A stretch of DNA of 64,000 nt, from the NCBI GenBank assembly GCA_900314885.1, contig OMWY01000009.1, positions 88,115-152,114 of the forward strand. Reading direction: 5' to 3'. Source of the stretch: an uncultured Eubacteriales bacterium. GTDB lineage: Bacteria; Bacillota; Clostridia; Lachnospirales; Lachnospiraceae. This document shows, piece by piece, positions 26,509 to 34,953 of the stretch. The position numbers and the translations under genes are program-made. How positions within the stretch are numbered: position 1 is the stretch's first letter; each line of letters starts with the position of its first letter. Below the pieces are notes generated by a model. That model worked only from the letters and a program-made list of their open reading frames with translations. It was not told the DNA's origin and searched no databases.

Positions 26509-27434
26509 AAGAAGGCGAAGCTCTCGCGAATGCCAAAAAGCAGGCGAGCCTCGGCTATCAGATAAAGAAAAACAAGGCATCCTATCTGATGATGGCTCCT
26601 TATTTCATACTTTTCTTTCTCTTCACCGTCCTGCCGGTTGTCATGTCGATAGTTCTTAGCTTTACGGACTTCAACATGCTTGAATTTCCTAAGTTTGTGG
26701 GATGGAGAAATTACGTAAAGCTCTTCCTTGAGGATAATATTTTCACAATCGCGTTAAAGAATACTCTCCTTTTTGCGGTAATCACGGGGCCTATATCCTA
26801 TATGCTCTGCCTCCTCTTTGCCTGGATTATAAATGAGTTCCACGGCTTCCTGCGAGCTCTGCTTACGCTTATATTCTACGCTCCGTCTATCTGTGGAAAC
26901 GCCTACCTTGTATGGAATCTCATTCTTACAGGCGACAGGTACGGATATTTAAATGGTATTCTTCTTAAGCTTGGCATCATAAATGAGCCAATCCTCTGGA
27001 TGCAGACTGAGAAGTACGTGCTTCCGGTCCTCATAGTGGTTCAGCTGTGGCTGTCGCTCGGTACAGGCTTCCTGTCATTTATAGCGGGTCTTCAGACCAT
27101 AGACAAGTCAATGTATGAGGCAGCAGCCATAGACGGTGTCAAGAACCGTTGGCAGGAGCTCTGGTACGTAACGCTTCCCGCGATGAAGCCGCAGCTTATG
27201 TTCGGCGCGGTAATGCAGATCACCCAGTCATTCGCGGTAGCGGATATATCCATAAATCTCGCCGGCAACCCGTCGGTAAACTACGCCGGTGCCACAGTCG
27301 TAACGCATCTTCTTGACTATGGCTCGACGAGGTTTGAAATGGGCTACGCTTCGGCGATAGCGACAATCCTGTTCCTCCTCATGGTAGGAACCAACAAGCT
27401 GGTGCAGAAAATTCTAGGAAGGGTAGGGGAATAA
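26505..27434 (+). CDS. Sugar ABC transporter permease, MalF-like (first mannan pair)
   Basis: A 309-residue permease with six membrane helices and the EAA loop EAAAIDGVKNRWQELWYVTLPAMKPQ. It overlaps the binding-protein stop by 4 bp (ATGA). It should form a heterodimer with the next product and receive manno-oligosaccharide from the CBM-fused binding protein. The N-terminus before the first helix is Lys-rich, as in MalF relatives lacking the large periplasmic loop. Confidence 0.9.
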   Translation: MKEGEALANAKKQASLGYQIKKNKASYLMMAPYFILFFLFTVLPVVMSIVLSFTDFNMLEFPKFVGWRNYVKLFLEDNIFTIALKNTLLFAVITGPISYMLCLLFAWIINEFHGFLRALLTLIFYAPSICGNAYLVWNLILTGDRYGYLNGILLKLGIINEPILWMQTEKYVLPVLIVVQLWLSLGTGFLSFIAGLQTIDKSMYEAAAIDGVKNRWQELWYVTLPAMKPQLMFGAVMQITQSFAVADISINLAGNPSVNYAGATVVTHLLDYGSTRFEMGYASAIATILFLLMVGTNKLVQKILGRVGE

Positions 27435-27437
27435 GCT

Positions 27438-28334
27438 TTGAGTAAACGAAGTACAGAAGCTGCTTTGCCGAAGAAGCGGGTCTTCCACAGGGAAAAACAG
27501 CTTAACAGATCATTTGCCGGCAATACCCTCCTCTTCATCATCATGATAATATGCGGAATTTTCATGGTATTGCCCCTTGTAATGATTGTAAATAACGCGC
27601 TTAAGCCGCTCGATGAGCTCTATCAGTTCCCGCCGCAGATTTTCGTAAGAAACCCGACGCTCGAGAACTTTACTGACCTCTTCACCCTGATGAATGATTC
27701 GTGGGTACCATTTTCAAGGTATATATTAAATACCGTAATCATCACGGGCGGAGGCATGGTAGGACATGTCATCATAGCTTCCATGGCGGCTTACCCGCTT
27801 GCTAAGAACAATTTTCCTTTTAAGAAACAGCTCTTTTCCATGGTCGTGCTGTCAATGATGTTTTCATGGACGGTCACCCAGATACCTCAGTATCTCGTTA
27901 TAAGCTGGCTCCATATCAACAACAAGTATTGGGCCCTGATACTTCCGGCCTGGTCCTTCGGTATGGGTCTCTATCTCATGAAGCAGTTCATGGAGCAGAT
28001 TCCCGATTCTATGATAGAGGCGGCGAGGCTTGACGGCGCTAGCGAATGGAAAATCTACTGGACTATAGTGATGCCTAACGTAAAGCCTGCATGGCTTACA
28101 CTCGCTATCTTCCAGTTCCAGCAGATGTGGGGAAATACAGGCTCCCTCTTCCTAAGGGATGAGCAGTTAAAACCTCTCCAGTACGCCCTCCAGCAGATCA
28201 CGGCAGGCGGTGTCGCGAGAGCAGGCGCGGCAGCAGCGGTTACATTTATAATTGCCGCTGTGCCTATAATCTTCTTCTTAGTCTGCCAGAGCAACGTCAT
28301 CGAGACCATGACAACATCAGGTATGAAGGATTGA
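27438..28334 (+). CDS. Sugar ABC transporter permease, MalG-like (first mannan pair)
   Basis: A 298-residue permease with the EAA loop EAARLDGASEWKIYWTIVMPNVKPA. The start is a TTG at 27438 preceded by AGGGGA and separated from the upstream stop by 3 bp; no ATG fits better. Together with the preceding permease it forms the first of two permease pairs in this operon. Confidence 0.9.
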   Translation: MSKRSTEAALPKKRVFHREKQLNRSFAGNTLLFIIMIICGIFMVLPLVMIVNNALKPLDELYQFPPQIFVRNPTLENFTDLFTLMNDSWVPFSRYILNTVIITGGGMVGHVIIASMAAYPLAKNNFPFKKQLFSMVVLSMMFSWTVTQIPQYLVISWLHINNKYWALILPAWSFGMGLYLMKQFMEQIPDSMIEAARLDGASEWKIYWTIVMPNVKPAWLTLAIFQFQQMWGNTGSLFLRDEQLKPLQYALQQITAGGVARAGAAAAVTFIIAAVPIIFFLVCQSNVIETMTTSGMKD

Positions 28335-28344
28335 GGAGGGTGAT

Positions 28345-29862
28345 ATGAGAGTAAATAAGCTATTAATACGAATATCAGCTCTTCTCGCGGTGGCAGCGGT
28401 GCTCTTCACGAGCCTCCCAATGAGGGCAGAAGCTAATGAGCTTCCGTACACTACATATAATTACAATTATTGGAAAGACATAGTCTATACGCCGGCCGCC
28501 TATGAGCCTGACTTCACGGTGGCGGGCAAGGACCTGACATTTAACGGGGAACCGGTCGGAAAATTCGTTACGCCTGAAGATCTGTGCGTATCAGCGGATG
28601 GGAAGATTTACCTTGCCGATACGGGAAATAACAGGATTGTGGTCATGGACTCCACGATGTCAAATGTATATAACATAATCACCACATTTGACAATAACGG
28701 CAAGGAAGACAAGTTCAAGCAGCCTTACGGAGTAGCCATATCCCAGACGAACCAGCTCTATATAGCCGATTCTCAGAACCACAGAATCGTAGTTTTGAAT
28801 GAGGACGGGAGCCTCGCGAGGATTATAGAAAATCCTCAGGCTGAGGTTCTCGATGAAGGCTTCGTCTTCGTGCCGCTTAAGGTTGCGGTGGATTACGCGG
28901 ACAGAGTTTACTGCGTAGCCCAGAACATGTTCGAAGGAATCATGGTTTTTGAAACCAACGGTGAATTTACAGGCTTCTTTGGCACTATTAATGTTCAGAT
29001 TTCCCTCTGGGAGAGGTTCTGGAGGAAGCTCGCCTCTAAGGAGGAGAGGGCGAAATCGCAGCTCTTCATCCCTACGGAGTTCACCGGTGTCGCTATAGAC
29101 CCTGAGGGCTTTGTATACGCGTCAAATATAGACCCTGACGGTCTTCAGGGCGTAAGAAGGCTAAACCCTAAGGGTGAGGACGTCATAAAGAAGGGCACGA
29201 ATTCAAATCTCGGAGGAGACCTTCAGATTACCGGAACCACGGACTATTCAGGACCTTCACAGTTCGTGGATGTCACATACCGTGATCACGGCATTTACTC
29301 CTGCCTCGACCGTAAGAGGGGGAGGGTGTTCACCTATGACCATGAGGGCAACCTCCTCTATATTTTCGGAGGACTCGGAACCCAGGACGGAACATTTTCA
29401 CTTCCGGCGGCCATAGAGGATATAGACGGAGATCTCTTGGTTCTCGACGCGAATACCGCTGAGGTAACCTACTTTAAGACCACCGAATACGGAAGACTTA
29501 TAAATCAGGCGGTCGGCCTCCGCTATGATGGCGACGAGGCCAAGGCTGTCGATATCTGGAAGAGGGTACTCCTTCTTGATGAAAATAATGAGCTCGCGAA
29601 CACGGGTATCGGGAAGGCTTATCTTACGGCCGGTGATTACAGCAAGGCTATGAAGTACCTGAAGCTCGGCATGGCGAGGTCATATTACTCGGTGGCCTAT
29701 AAGAGATACAGAAACGCCTACCTTACCGACCACGCGAATACGACGCTTACGGTAATTATCGTGATTATAGCGGCTATCGTGGTTTGGGTACAGTTAAAAA
29801 AGCACGGTCTAATAAAGCCGCGGGCAAAGGCAGCAGAGAAGGGAAGTGATGGGGATGCGTAA
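28345..29862 (+). CDS. Exported NHL-repeat protein with TPR segment and C-terminal membrane anchor
   Basis: A signal peptide (cleavage near MRAEANE) is followed by a beta-propeller of NHL repeats (about residues 65-395; repeats such as LCVSADGKIYLADTGNNRIVVMD and VAISQTNQLYIADSQNHRIVVLN), a tetratricopeptide-like helical segment (about 400-455: AVDIWKRVLLLDENNELANTGIGKAYLTAGDYSKAMKYL), and one membrane helix near 470-490 (TLTVIIVIIAAIVVWVQL) with a Lys-rich cytoplasmic tail. The bulk therefore faces outside. GGAGGG precedes the ATG. The role is unknown; location between two permease pairs suggests a scaffold or sensor of the transporter complex. Confidence 0.82.
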   Translation: MRVNKLLIRISALLAVAAVLFTSLPMRAEANELPYTTYNYNYWKDIVYTPAAYEPDFTVAGKDLTFNGEPVGKFVTPEDLCVSADGKIYLADTGNNRIVVMDSTMSNVYNIITTFDNNGKEDKFKQPYGVAISQTNQLYIADSQNHRIVVLNEDGSLARIIENPQAEVLDEGFVFVPLKVAVDYADRVYCVAQNMFEGIMVFETNGEFTGFFGTINVQISLWERFWRKLASKEERAKSQLFIPTEFTGVAIDPEGFVYASNIDPDGLQGVRRLNPKGEDVIKKGTNSNLGGDLQITGTTDYSGPSQFVDVTYRDHGIYSCLDRKRGRVFTYDHEGNLLYIFGGLGTQDGTFSLPAAIEDIDGDLLVLDANTAEVTYFKTTEYGRLINQAVGLRYDGDEAKAVDIWKRVLLLDENNELANTGIGKAYLTAGDYSKAMKYLKLGMARSYYSVAYKRYRNAYLTDHANTTLTVIIVIIAAIVVWVQLKKHGLIKPRAKAAEKGSDGDA

Positions 29863-30490
29863 ATATTTTTCAGCCGATAAATGGAAGTATTTATTCTATA
29901 CCATGTCACACCCGATGGACGGCTTTTACTGGATAAGGCATACAGAGGGCAAGGGCAGCGTCCCTATAGCGATTCTCTTAGTTGTGATATTTGGCATTAC
30001 ATTTTCATCAAACAGACTTCTGGCGGGCTTTGTAGTAAATTATATAGACCCGAGAAGCGTGAATCTTCTCTTTGAGCTCTTGGGAGTGCTTGCCTTTTAT
30101 ATTCTTCTCTGCGCGAGCAACTGGTCTATCACCTGCCTCATGAACGGCGAAGGAAGATTAAAGGATATCGCAATTGCCATAGGCTACGGAACATTTCCGA
30201 TAACGGTGGGCTTAATTCTCGCCACATTAGTGAGCGGCGCCATCGCTGATGACGAGCAGGCCTTCTACACCCTCATCATAGCGATCGGGATAGCCTACGG
30301 GGTTATCGTGATGCTGGTAGGCATTATGCAGGTCCACAACTATACGCTCGGAAAGACCTTAGTAACGCTGTTTCTTACATTTGTCGCGCTGATAATAATT
30401 ATTTTCCTGATACTGCTCCTTACAAATCTGCTCGGCATGGTCTTTAATTTCTTCCGCAGCGTTTATACAGAGCTGATTTTCAGGACATAA
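29849..30490 (+). CDS. Yip1-family polytopic membrane protein
   Basis: A protein of 213 aa with five hydrophobic segments and the Yip1 domain pattern (PF04893-like): an N-terminal PMDGFYWIRHTEGKGS motif before helix 1, then WSITCLMNGEGRLKDIAIAIGYGTFPI between helices 2 and 3. The start is uncertain: GTG at 29846, ATG at 29849 or ATG at 29855 all overlap the end of the upstream gene; AAGGGA upstream suits the second. Function in bacteria is unknown. It sits between the NHL-TPR protein and the DUF5696 protein, with which it appears to form one translationally coupled set. Confidence 0.75.
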   Translation: MGMRKYFSADKWKYLFYTMSHPMDGFYWIRHTEGKGSVPIAILLVVIFGITFSSNRLLAGFVVNYIDPRSVNLLFELLGVLAFYILLCASNWSITCLMNGEGRLKDIAIAIGYGTFPITVGLILATLVSGAIADDEQAFYTLIIAIGIAYGVIVMLVGIMQVHNYTLGKTLVTLFLTFVALIIIIFLILLLTNLLGMVFNFFRSVYTELIFRT

Positions 30491-30503
30491 GGGGGGTACA
30501 CAG

Positions 30504-32876
30504 ATGTTTAAGAAAGATAAGAGTCAGGAGGCAGGGGCTGTAAGGATAAAGCAAAAGAAAATGCCCATGTCTCCGGCAAAAAAACTTCTGCTGGTAATCC
30601 TTCTTGCGGTCCTCGTCATATTTGCCCTGTATATGGTTTACTATCTCGTTCACTATGTATCCTACGACAGATACAGGGACTTTCTATCGGATTACAGCAT
30701 AGAAGGCGGAGTCAGCTACACGGCGCTTACAGATTCTTCCCCATCAGTTGAGGGCTATGAGCTCGTAGCGGAAAATGACAATCTGAAGCTCTACACGGAC
30801 ACGAAGACCGCGAATATAGCGGTTTTTGATAAGAGGAACGGGCAGGTAACATATTCGAATCCTCAGGACCCTGATAACGACTCGGTCGCGAACAGGGCAA
30901 ACAAGGCCTATCTGAAGTCCCAGATGCTGGTCTACTACTACAATAAGGATGTCGTTTCCGGTACCTACAGCACCTATACCGACAGCGTCAGCAAGGGCCA
31001 GTACAGCTGGGAAGGCCTTGAAAATGGAATCAGATATATCTACGATGTCGGTGACGCTAATGGGATTCATTTCCTGATACCTCTTGAATACAGGTTAGGA
31101 ACTGACAACCTCGAGGTTTCTATACCCGTCAAGGCGATAGAGGAGTACGGAGGTGGGGCCGTCTACCGTATCCAGATGCTCCGCTATATGGGAGCGGGCG
31201 GTATGGATGAAAATGGCTGTCTCGTCGTTCCGAACGGCTCGGGCTCAGTCATTAATTTCAACAACGGCAAGCAGAAGACGGGAAATTATTCGCAATATGT
31301 CTACGATATAGACCCTCTTGCGGCAAACTACACTACGGTAGAGCTCTTAAAGACCGCGAGACTCCCTATTTTCGGCATATGCAAGGAAAAGTCCTCCCTT
31401 CTCGTATCGATAGAGGAAGGCGCTTCCACGGCGGTAATAAGCGGTGTGGTATCAGGTACGGACTCAGAGAATAACTACGCTTATCCTTCATTTGTATTAA
31501 GAATAGTAGATAATCTCAGAATGTTCGGAGACGCTACCCAGGATGTATTTGTCATGGAGCCTGAGCCTTATAAGATAAATATAAGGGTCAGATATACATT
31601 TTTACCTGATGAAAATGTGGGATACGCGGGACTCGCGAACTACTACAGGAACCGCCTAATAGAGGAAGGTGTCCTTACACCGCAGACCGCTACAGGCGAT
31701 ATACCTTTTTACTACGATATAATCGCCGGTGTCAAGGAAAATGCCCATTTCTTAGGAGTCCAGTATCTGAGGAACTTCTCGATGACTGACTTCGATGAGG
31801 CCGGGGAAATATCTGACAGCCTCAAGGAAAATGGAATTACGAACCAGGTGATGAACCTTCAGGGGTGGTTTAACGGCGGCTATTACCATGACGCGACAGA
31901 CCACGTGAGGGTTACGGCGAAGCTTGGCGGCAAGAAGGGACTCGAGGACTTAAATGAGAAGGTAATCGCGAACGGCGGCAGGCTTTACGCTGATACGGCC
32001 TTCGAGGAGGTCACGATGGCGGACCATTCCTTCCCTTACTCGAAGGAAGCGTCCAGGTACTACGGAGCCGGATATGTGGCGACCTTAGGCCAGATAGACC
32101 CTACGACCCTTCGGAATACCTCGGGACTCGGTTATGAAGAAAATAGGTACAGCCTTATTTCACCTAAGTTTCTTCCAAGATACGTGGACACATTTTTGAA
32201 GAAAATAAAGGGAATCGATGTCTATGGCGTATCATTACGAGACCTCGGAAATGTCCTCACGTCAGACAAGAAAAGGACGAATCAGATAAACAGGGAGCAG
32301 GCCTTGGATGTGGTCGAGGGCCAGCTTGATACCCTAGCCGGTACCGGAAAGAAGCTCATGACAAATGAAGCAAACAGCTACGCTTTCCGCTACAGCAGCG
32401 ATATCATAAACGCCCCTCTTAAAGGAAGCTCCGTAAATATCATAGATTACGATATTCCGCTCTATGAGATGATAATTCACGGGTGCGTATCTTATTCTTC
32501 GGAGCTCCTTAACTTCAAGAACGCAGATGATATGGACATCATGACCCTGAAGCTGATAGAATTCGGCGCGAGTCCTCATTACGTATTTACCTATGAGGAT
32601 TCAAGTAAAATGAAGGAGACCGCCTTAAACCGCTACTACTCAACTACATTTTCAAACTGGGAAAAGAACGCCGTAGATGAGTATAAGAAGGTAAATGAGG
32701 TGCTCTCAAAGGTTTCCGGCGAGCAGATAACCGGTCATGAAATCCTTGATTCGGGAGTCAGGAAGGTCACATATGGAAATGGGGCAGTGATTTACGTAAA
32801 TTATTCGGACAAGGATGAAGTGGCGGACGGGATAACGATTCCGGCCATGGGATATGATTTGGAGGCAGGCAGATGA
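30504..32876 (+). CDS. DUF5696-type membrane-anchored extracellular protein
   Basis: A 790-residue protein with a basic cytoplasmic N-terminus, one membrane helix at about residues 27-50 (KLLLVILLAVLVIFALYMVYYLV), and a large extracellular part of which I recognise the DUF5696 type. The central and C-terminal portions (from about 390) have the alternating pattern of a TIM barrel (NGITNQVMNLQGWFNGGYY, GIDVYGVSLRDLGNVL, LMTNEANSYAF), suggesting a glycoside-hydrolase-like or sugar-binding fold, but no catalytic pair is certain. GGGGGG precedes the ATG. The last 4 bp overlap the next permease gene. Probable partner of the surrounding ABC importers. Confidence 0.75.
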   Translation: MFKKDKSQEAGAVRIKQKKMPMSPAKKLLLVILLAVLVIFALYMVYYLVHYVSYDRYRDFLSDYSIEGGVSYTALTDSSPSVEGYELVAENDNLKLYTDTKTANIAVFDKRNGQVTYSNPQDPDNDSVANRANKAYLKSQMLVYYYNKDVVSGTYSTYTDSVSKGQYSWEGLENGIRYIYDVGDANGIHFLIPLEYRLGTDNLEVSIPVKAIEEYGGGAVYRIQMLRYMGAGGMDENGCLVVPNGSGSVINFNNGKQKTGNYSQYVYDIDPLAANYTTVELLKTARLPIFGICKEKSSLLVSIEEGASTAVISGVVSGTDSENNYAYPSFVLRIVDNLRMFGDATQDVFVMEPEPYKINIRVRYTFLPDENVGYAGLANYYRNRLIEEGVLTPQTATGDIPFYYDIIAGVKENAHFLGVQYLRNFSMTDFDEAGEISDSLKENGITNQVMNLQGWFNGGYYHDATDHVRVTAKLGGKKGLEDLNEKVIANGGRLYADTAFEEVTMADHSFPYSKEASRYYGAGYVATLGQIDPTTLRNTSGLGYEENRYSLISPKFLPRYVDTFLKKIKGIDVYGVSLRDLGNVLTSDKKRTNQINREQALDVVEGQLDTLAGTGKKLMTNEANSYAFRYSSDIINAPLKGSSVNIIDYDIPLYEMIIHGCVSYSSELLNFKNADDMDIMTLKLIEFGASPHYVFTYEDSSKMKETALNRYYSTTFSNWEKNAVDEYKKVNEVLSKVSGEQITGHEILDSGVRKVTYGNGAVIYVNYSDKDEVADGITIPAMGYDLEAGR

Positions 32877-33799
32877 GAAAAAAGAAAAGAAGACTTTCTC
32901 TCATTCAGAAGAGGAATCTGCATGGATTTTTATTTGTCCTGCCATGGCTCATAGGCTTCCTCCTCTTCTACGTGCGATCGCTGGTGATGACTGTTCAGTT
33001 CTCATTTTCGACCCTTACCGTGGACACTAAGGGCGGAGGCTTCAGCCTGGTTCCGGCGGGACTTTCGAACTACATTTACGCCTTCCGCGTTCATCCGAGC
33101 TTTAAGCAGGTACTTACGAAATCAATAGGAGATATGGTTATAGATGTACCGTTAATCATATTTTTCAGCTTATTTATAGCGATGCTGCTTAACAGGAAGT
33201 TCAAGGGAAGGGCTATAGTCAGGGCTATTTTCTTCCTGCCGGTAATACTTAATTCAAGCGCTATCAAGGCCGCCATGGACCTCTCCGCAACCATGATGGC
33301 GGGCGGTATCTCAAGCCAGGCGGCTGAGGTATCGGCGACGGCGGGAAATACGATAGCCTTTGATATAGACTATCTCATGAACATGTTCGTAAGTCTCGGA
33401 ATTCCGGCTACCGTCATGAATTATATAGTCCAGGCTGTCAGCCGTATAAATGATATCATTTCCGCTTCGGGGGTGCAGATAGTCATATTTATAGCCGCCC
33501 TCCAGTCAATCCCTTCGTCGATGTACGAGGTAGCGAAGATAGAAGGCGCCACAAGCTATGAGACCTTCTGGAAGGTAACATTTCCAATGGTCATGCCTCA
33601 TATCATAACGAACTTCGTCTACACCATAGTCGACAGCTTCACGGACAGTGATGTCGTAAATCTTGCCTACAGCGTGGCATTTGACGAATTTAACTACGGA
33701 CTGAGCTCTGTAATGAGTCTGGCATCGACGCTTATAACGTGTCTGATTCTGGTGCTTGTAGTGAAGCTTATCCAGAAGCGCACATTCTATTACAACTAG
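32873..33799 (+). CDS. Sugar ABC transporter permease, MalF-like (second mannan pair)
   Basis: A 308-residue permease with six helices and the EAA loop YEVAKIEGATSYETFWKVTFPMVMPH. It carries an insertion after helix 3 (about residues 135-190) not present in the first MalF-like copy. It is coupled to the upstream DUF5696 gene through a 4-bp overlap and is likely to work with the binding lipoprotein encoded at 36922. Confidence 0.88.
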   Translation: MRKKKRRLSLIQKRNLHGFLFVLPWLIGFLLFYVRSLVMTVQFSFSTLTVDTKGGGFSLVPAGLSNYIYAFRVHPSFKQVLTKSIGDMVIDVPLIIFFSLFIAMLLNRKFKGRAIVRAIFFLPVILNSSAIKAAMDLSATMMAGGISSQAAEVSATAGNTIAFDIDYLMNMFVSLGIPATVMNYIVQAVSRINDIISASGVQIVIFIAALQSIPSSMYEVAKIEGATSYETFWKVTFPMVMPHIITNFVYTIVDSFTDSDVVNLAYSVAFDEFNYGLSSVMSLASTLITCLILVLVVKLIQKRTFYYN

Positions 33800-33811
33800 A
33801 AAGGGGGATGA

Positions 33812-34810
33812 ATGATGTCAAAGCAAGCGGCAGTAAAGAAGAACGCTTTCGGGAGATTAAATGCCTTTGTTCATGATTCCTTTGAAATGAAGATCCTCAT
33901 GAACAAGATAAAGGATTTTCTGATAGGACTCGTGAGGGTCCTGATACTCATCGGAGTCGGCTACGTAATCTTAGCCCCTGTCATAGGTATAGTGGTAAAT
34001 TCCATTTCGTCGGATGTGGATGCCTACAACCCTATGGTCTTCGTAGTGCCTGAGCACCCGACGCTTGAGAGGTTCAAGCTCGCCTTCACGAGACTTAACT
34101 ATATTCCGACGATGGCGAAGGACCTGCTCTATACAGGCTCTCTGACTTTAATCCAGTTACTGATATGCTCTATGGTAGGGTATGGCTTCGCGAGGTTTAA
34201 TTTTCCTTTTAAGAAATTATTGTTTGGCATGGTAGTTGTCATGATAGTAATTCCTTCACATACCATCATGCTCCCTCTCTACCTCACCTTCAGGTCATTT
34301 GATCCGCTCGGAATCGTAACCGCCATACATGGAAGTCCTATAAATCTTATGGGAACTCCGATTCCTATGTATATTATGACGACACTGGGGTGCGGAGTCA
34401 GATCAGGCCTCTATATCTACATTTTCAACCAGTTCTTCAGAGGACTGCCCAAGGAAATAGAGGAAGCGGCTCTTGTGGACGGCTGCAGCGTATGGAGGAC
34501 GTATTTTAGCATCATGCTAAGGAGCGCGTCACCTGCGGTTATCACGGTAACGGTCTTCTCAATCGTATGGCAGTTCAACGATACATTTTACGCTAAGCTA
34601 TTCCTCTTAAGTGAAAATGTAGTGATCAGCAAGAAGATATCATCTCTTCAGGCTACAATCGCAAACCTCGACAAGGTACTGGATCCTAATATCCAGGAGC
34701 TTTACCTCGACGCAGGCGTAATTCTCGTAATTCTGCCTATCTTAATCATATATCTCATCCTCCAGAAGAACTTCATCGAGGGTGTGGAGCGAAGCGGAAT
34801 AGTCGGGTAA
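33812..34810 (+). CDS. Sugar ABC transporter permease, MalG-like (second mannan pair)
   Basis: A 332-residue permease with an N-terminal extension of about 40 residues and the EAA loop EEAALVDGCSVWRTYFSIMLRSASPA, in which the usual Pro-containing end is shifted. GGGGGATGA precedes two adjacent ATG codons, either of which may start. It ends the long operon; the following lipoprotein gene has its own promoter. Confidence 0.88.
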   Translation: MMSKQAAVKKNAFGRLNAFVHDSFEMKILMNKIKDFLIGLVRVLILIGVGYVILAPVIGIVVNSISSDVDAYNPMVFVVPEHPTLERFKLAFTRLNYIPTMAKDLLYTGSLTLIQLLICSMVGYGFARFNFPFKKLLFGMVVVMIVIPSHTIMLPLYLTFRSFDPLGIVTAIHGSPINLMGTPIPMYIMTTLGCGVRSGLYIYIFNQFFRGLPKEIEEAALVDGCSVWRTYFSIMLRSASPAVITVTVFSIVWQFNDTFYAKLFLLSENVVISKKISSLQATIANLDKVLDPNIQELYLDAGVILVILPILIIYLILQKNFIEGVERSGIVG

Positions 34811-34883
34811 AAAGACTGGTTTTTCGGGTAAATATAGCTAATAAATCAGTAGTTAATTGCTTAATAATTGTTTAATTTAATGG

Positions 34884-34908
34884 CTAAGATATTATATAAT
34901 CATCTTAG
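34884..34908 (+). promoter_or_regulatory. Promoter -10 inside an inverted repeat before the repeat lipoprotein gene
   Basis: CTAAGAT (34884-34890) and ATCTTAG (34902-34908) bracket a TATAAT at 34895-34900; the -35 region is poor (TTAATT). This gives the lipoprotein and binding-protein pair its own expression and suggests a repressor or activator overlapping the -10. Confidence 0.55.
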
Positions 34909-34953
34909 ACTTAAATATATTTAAAGCTCACAGAGCGAAAAGGAGGATCAACA

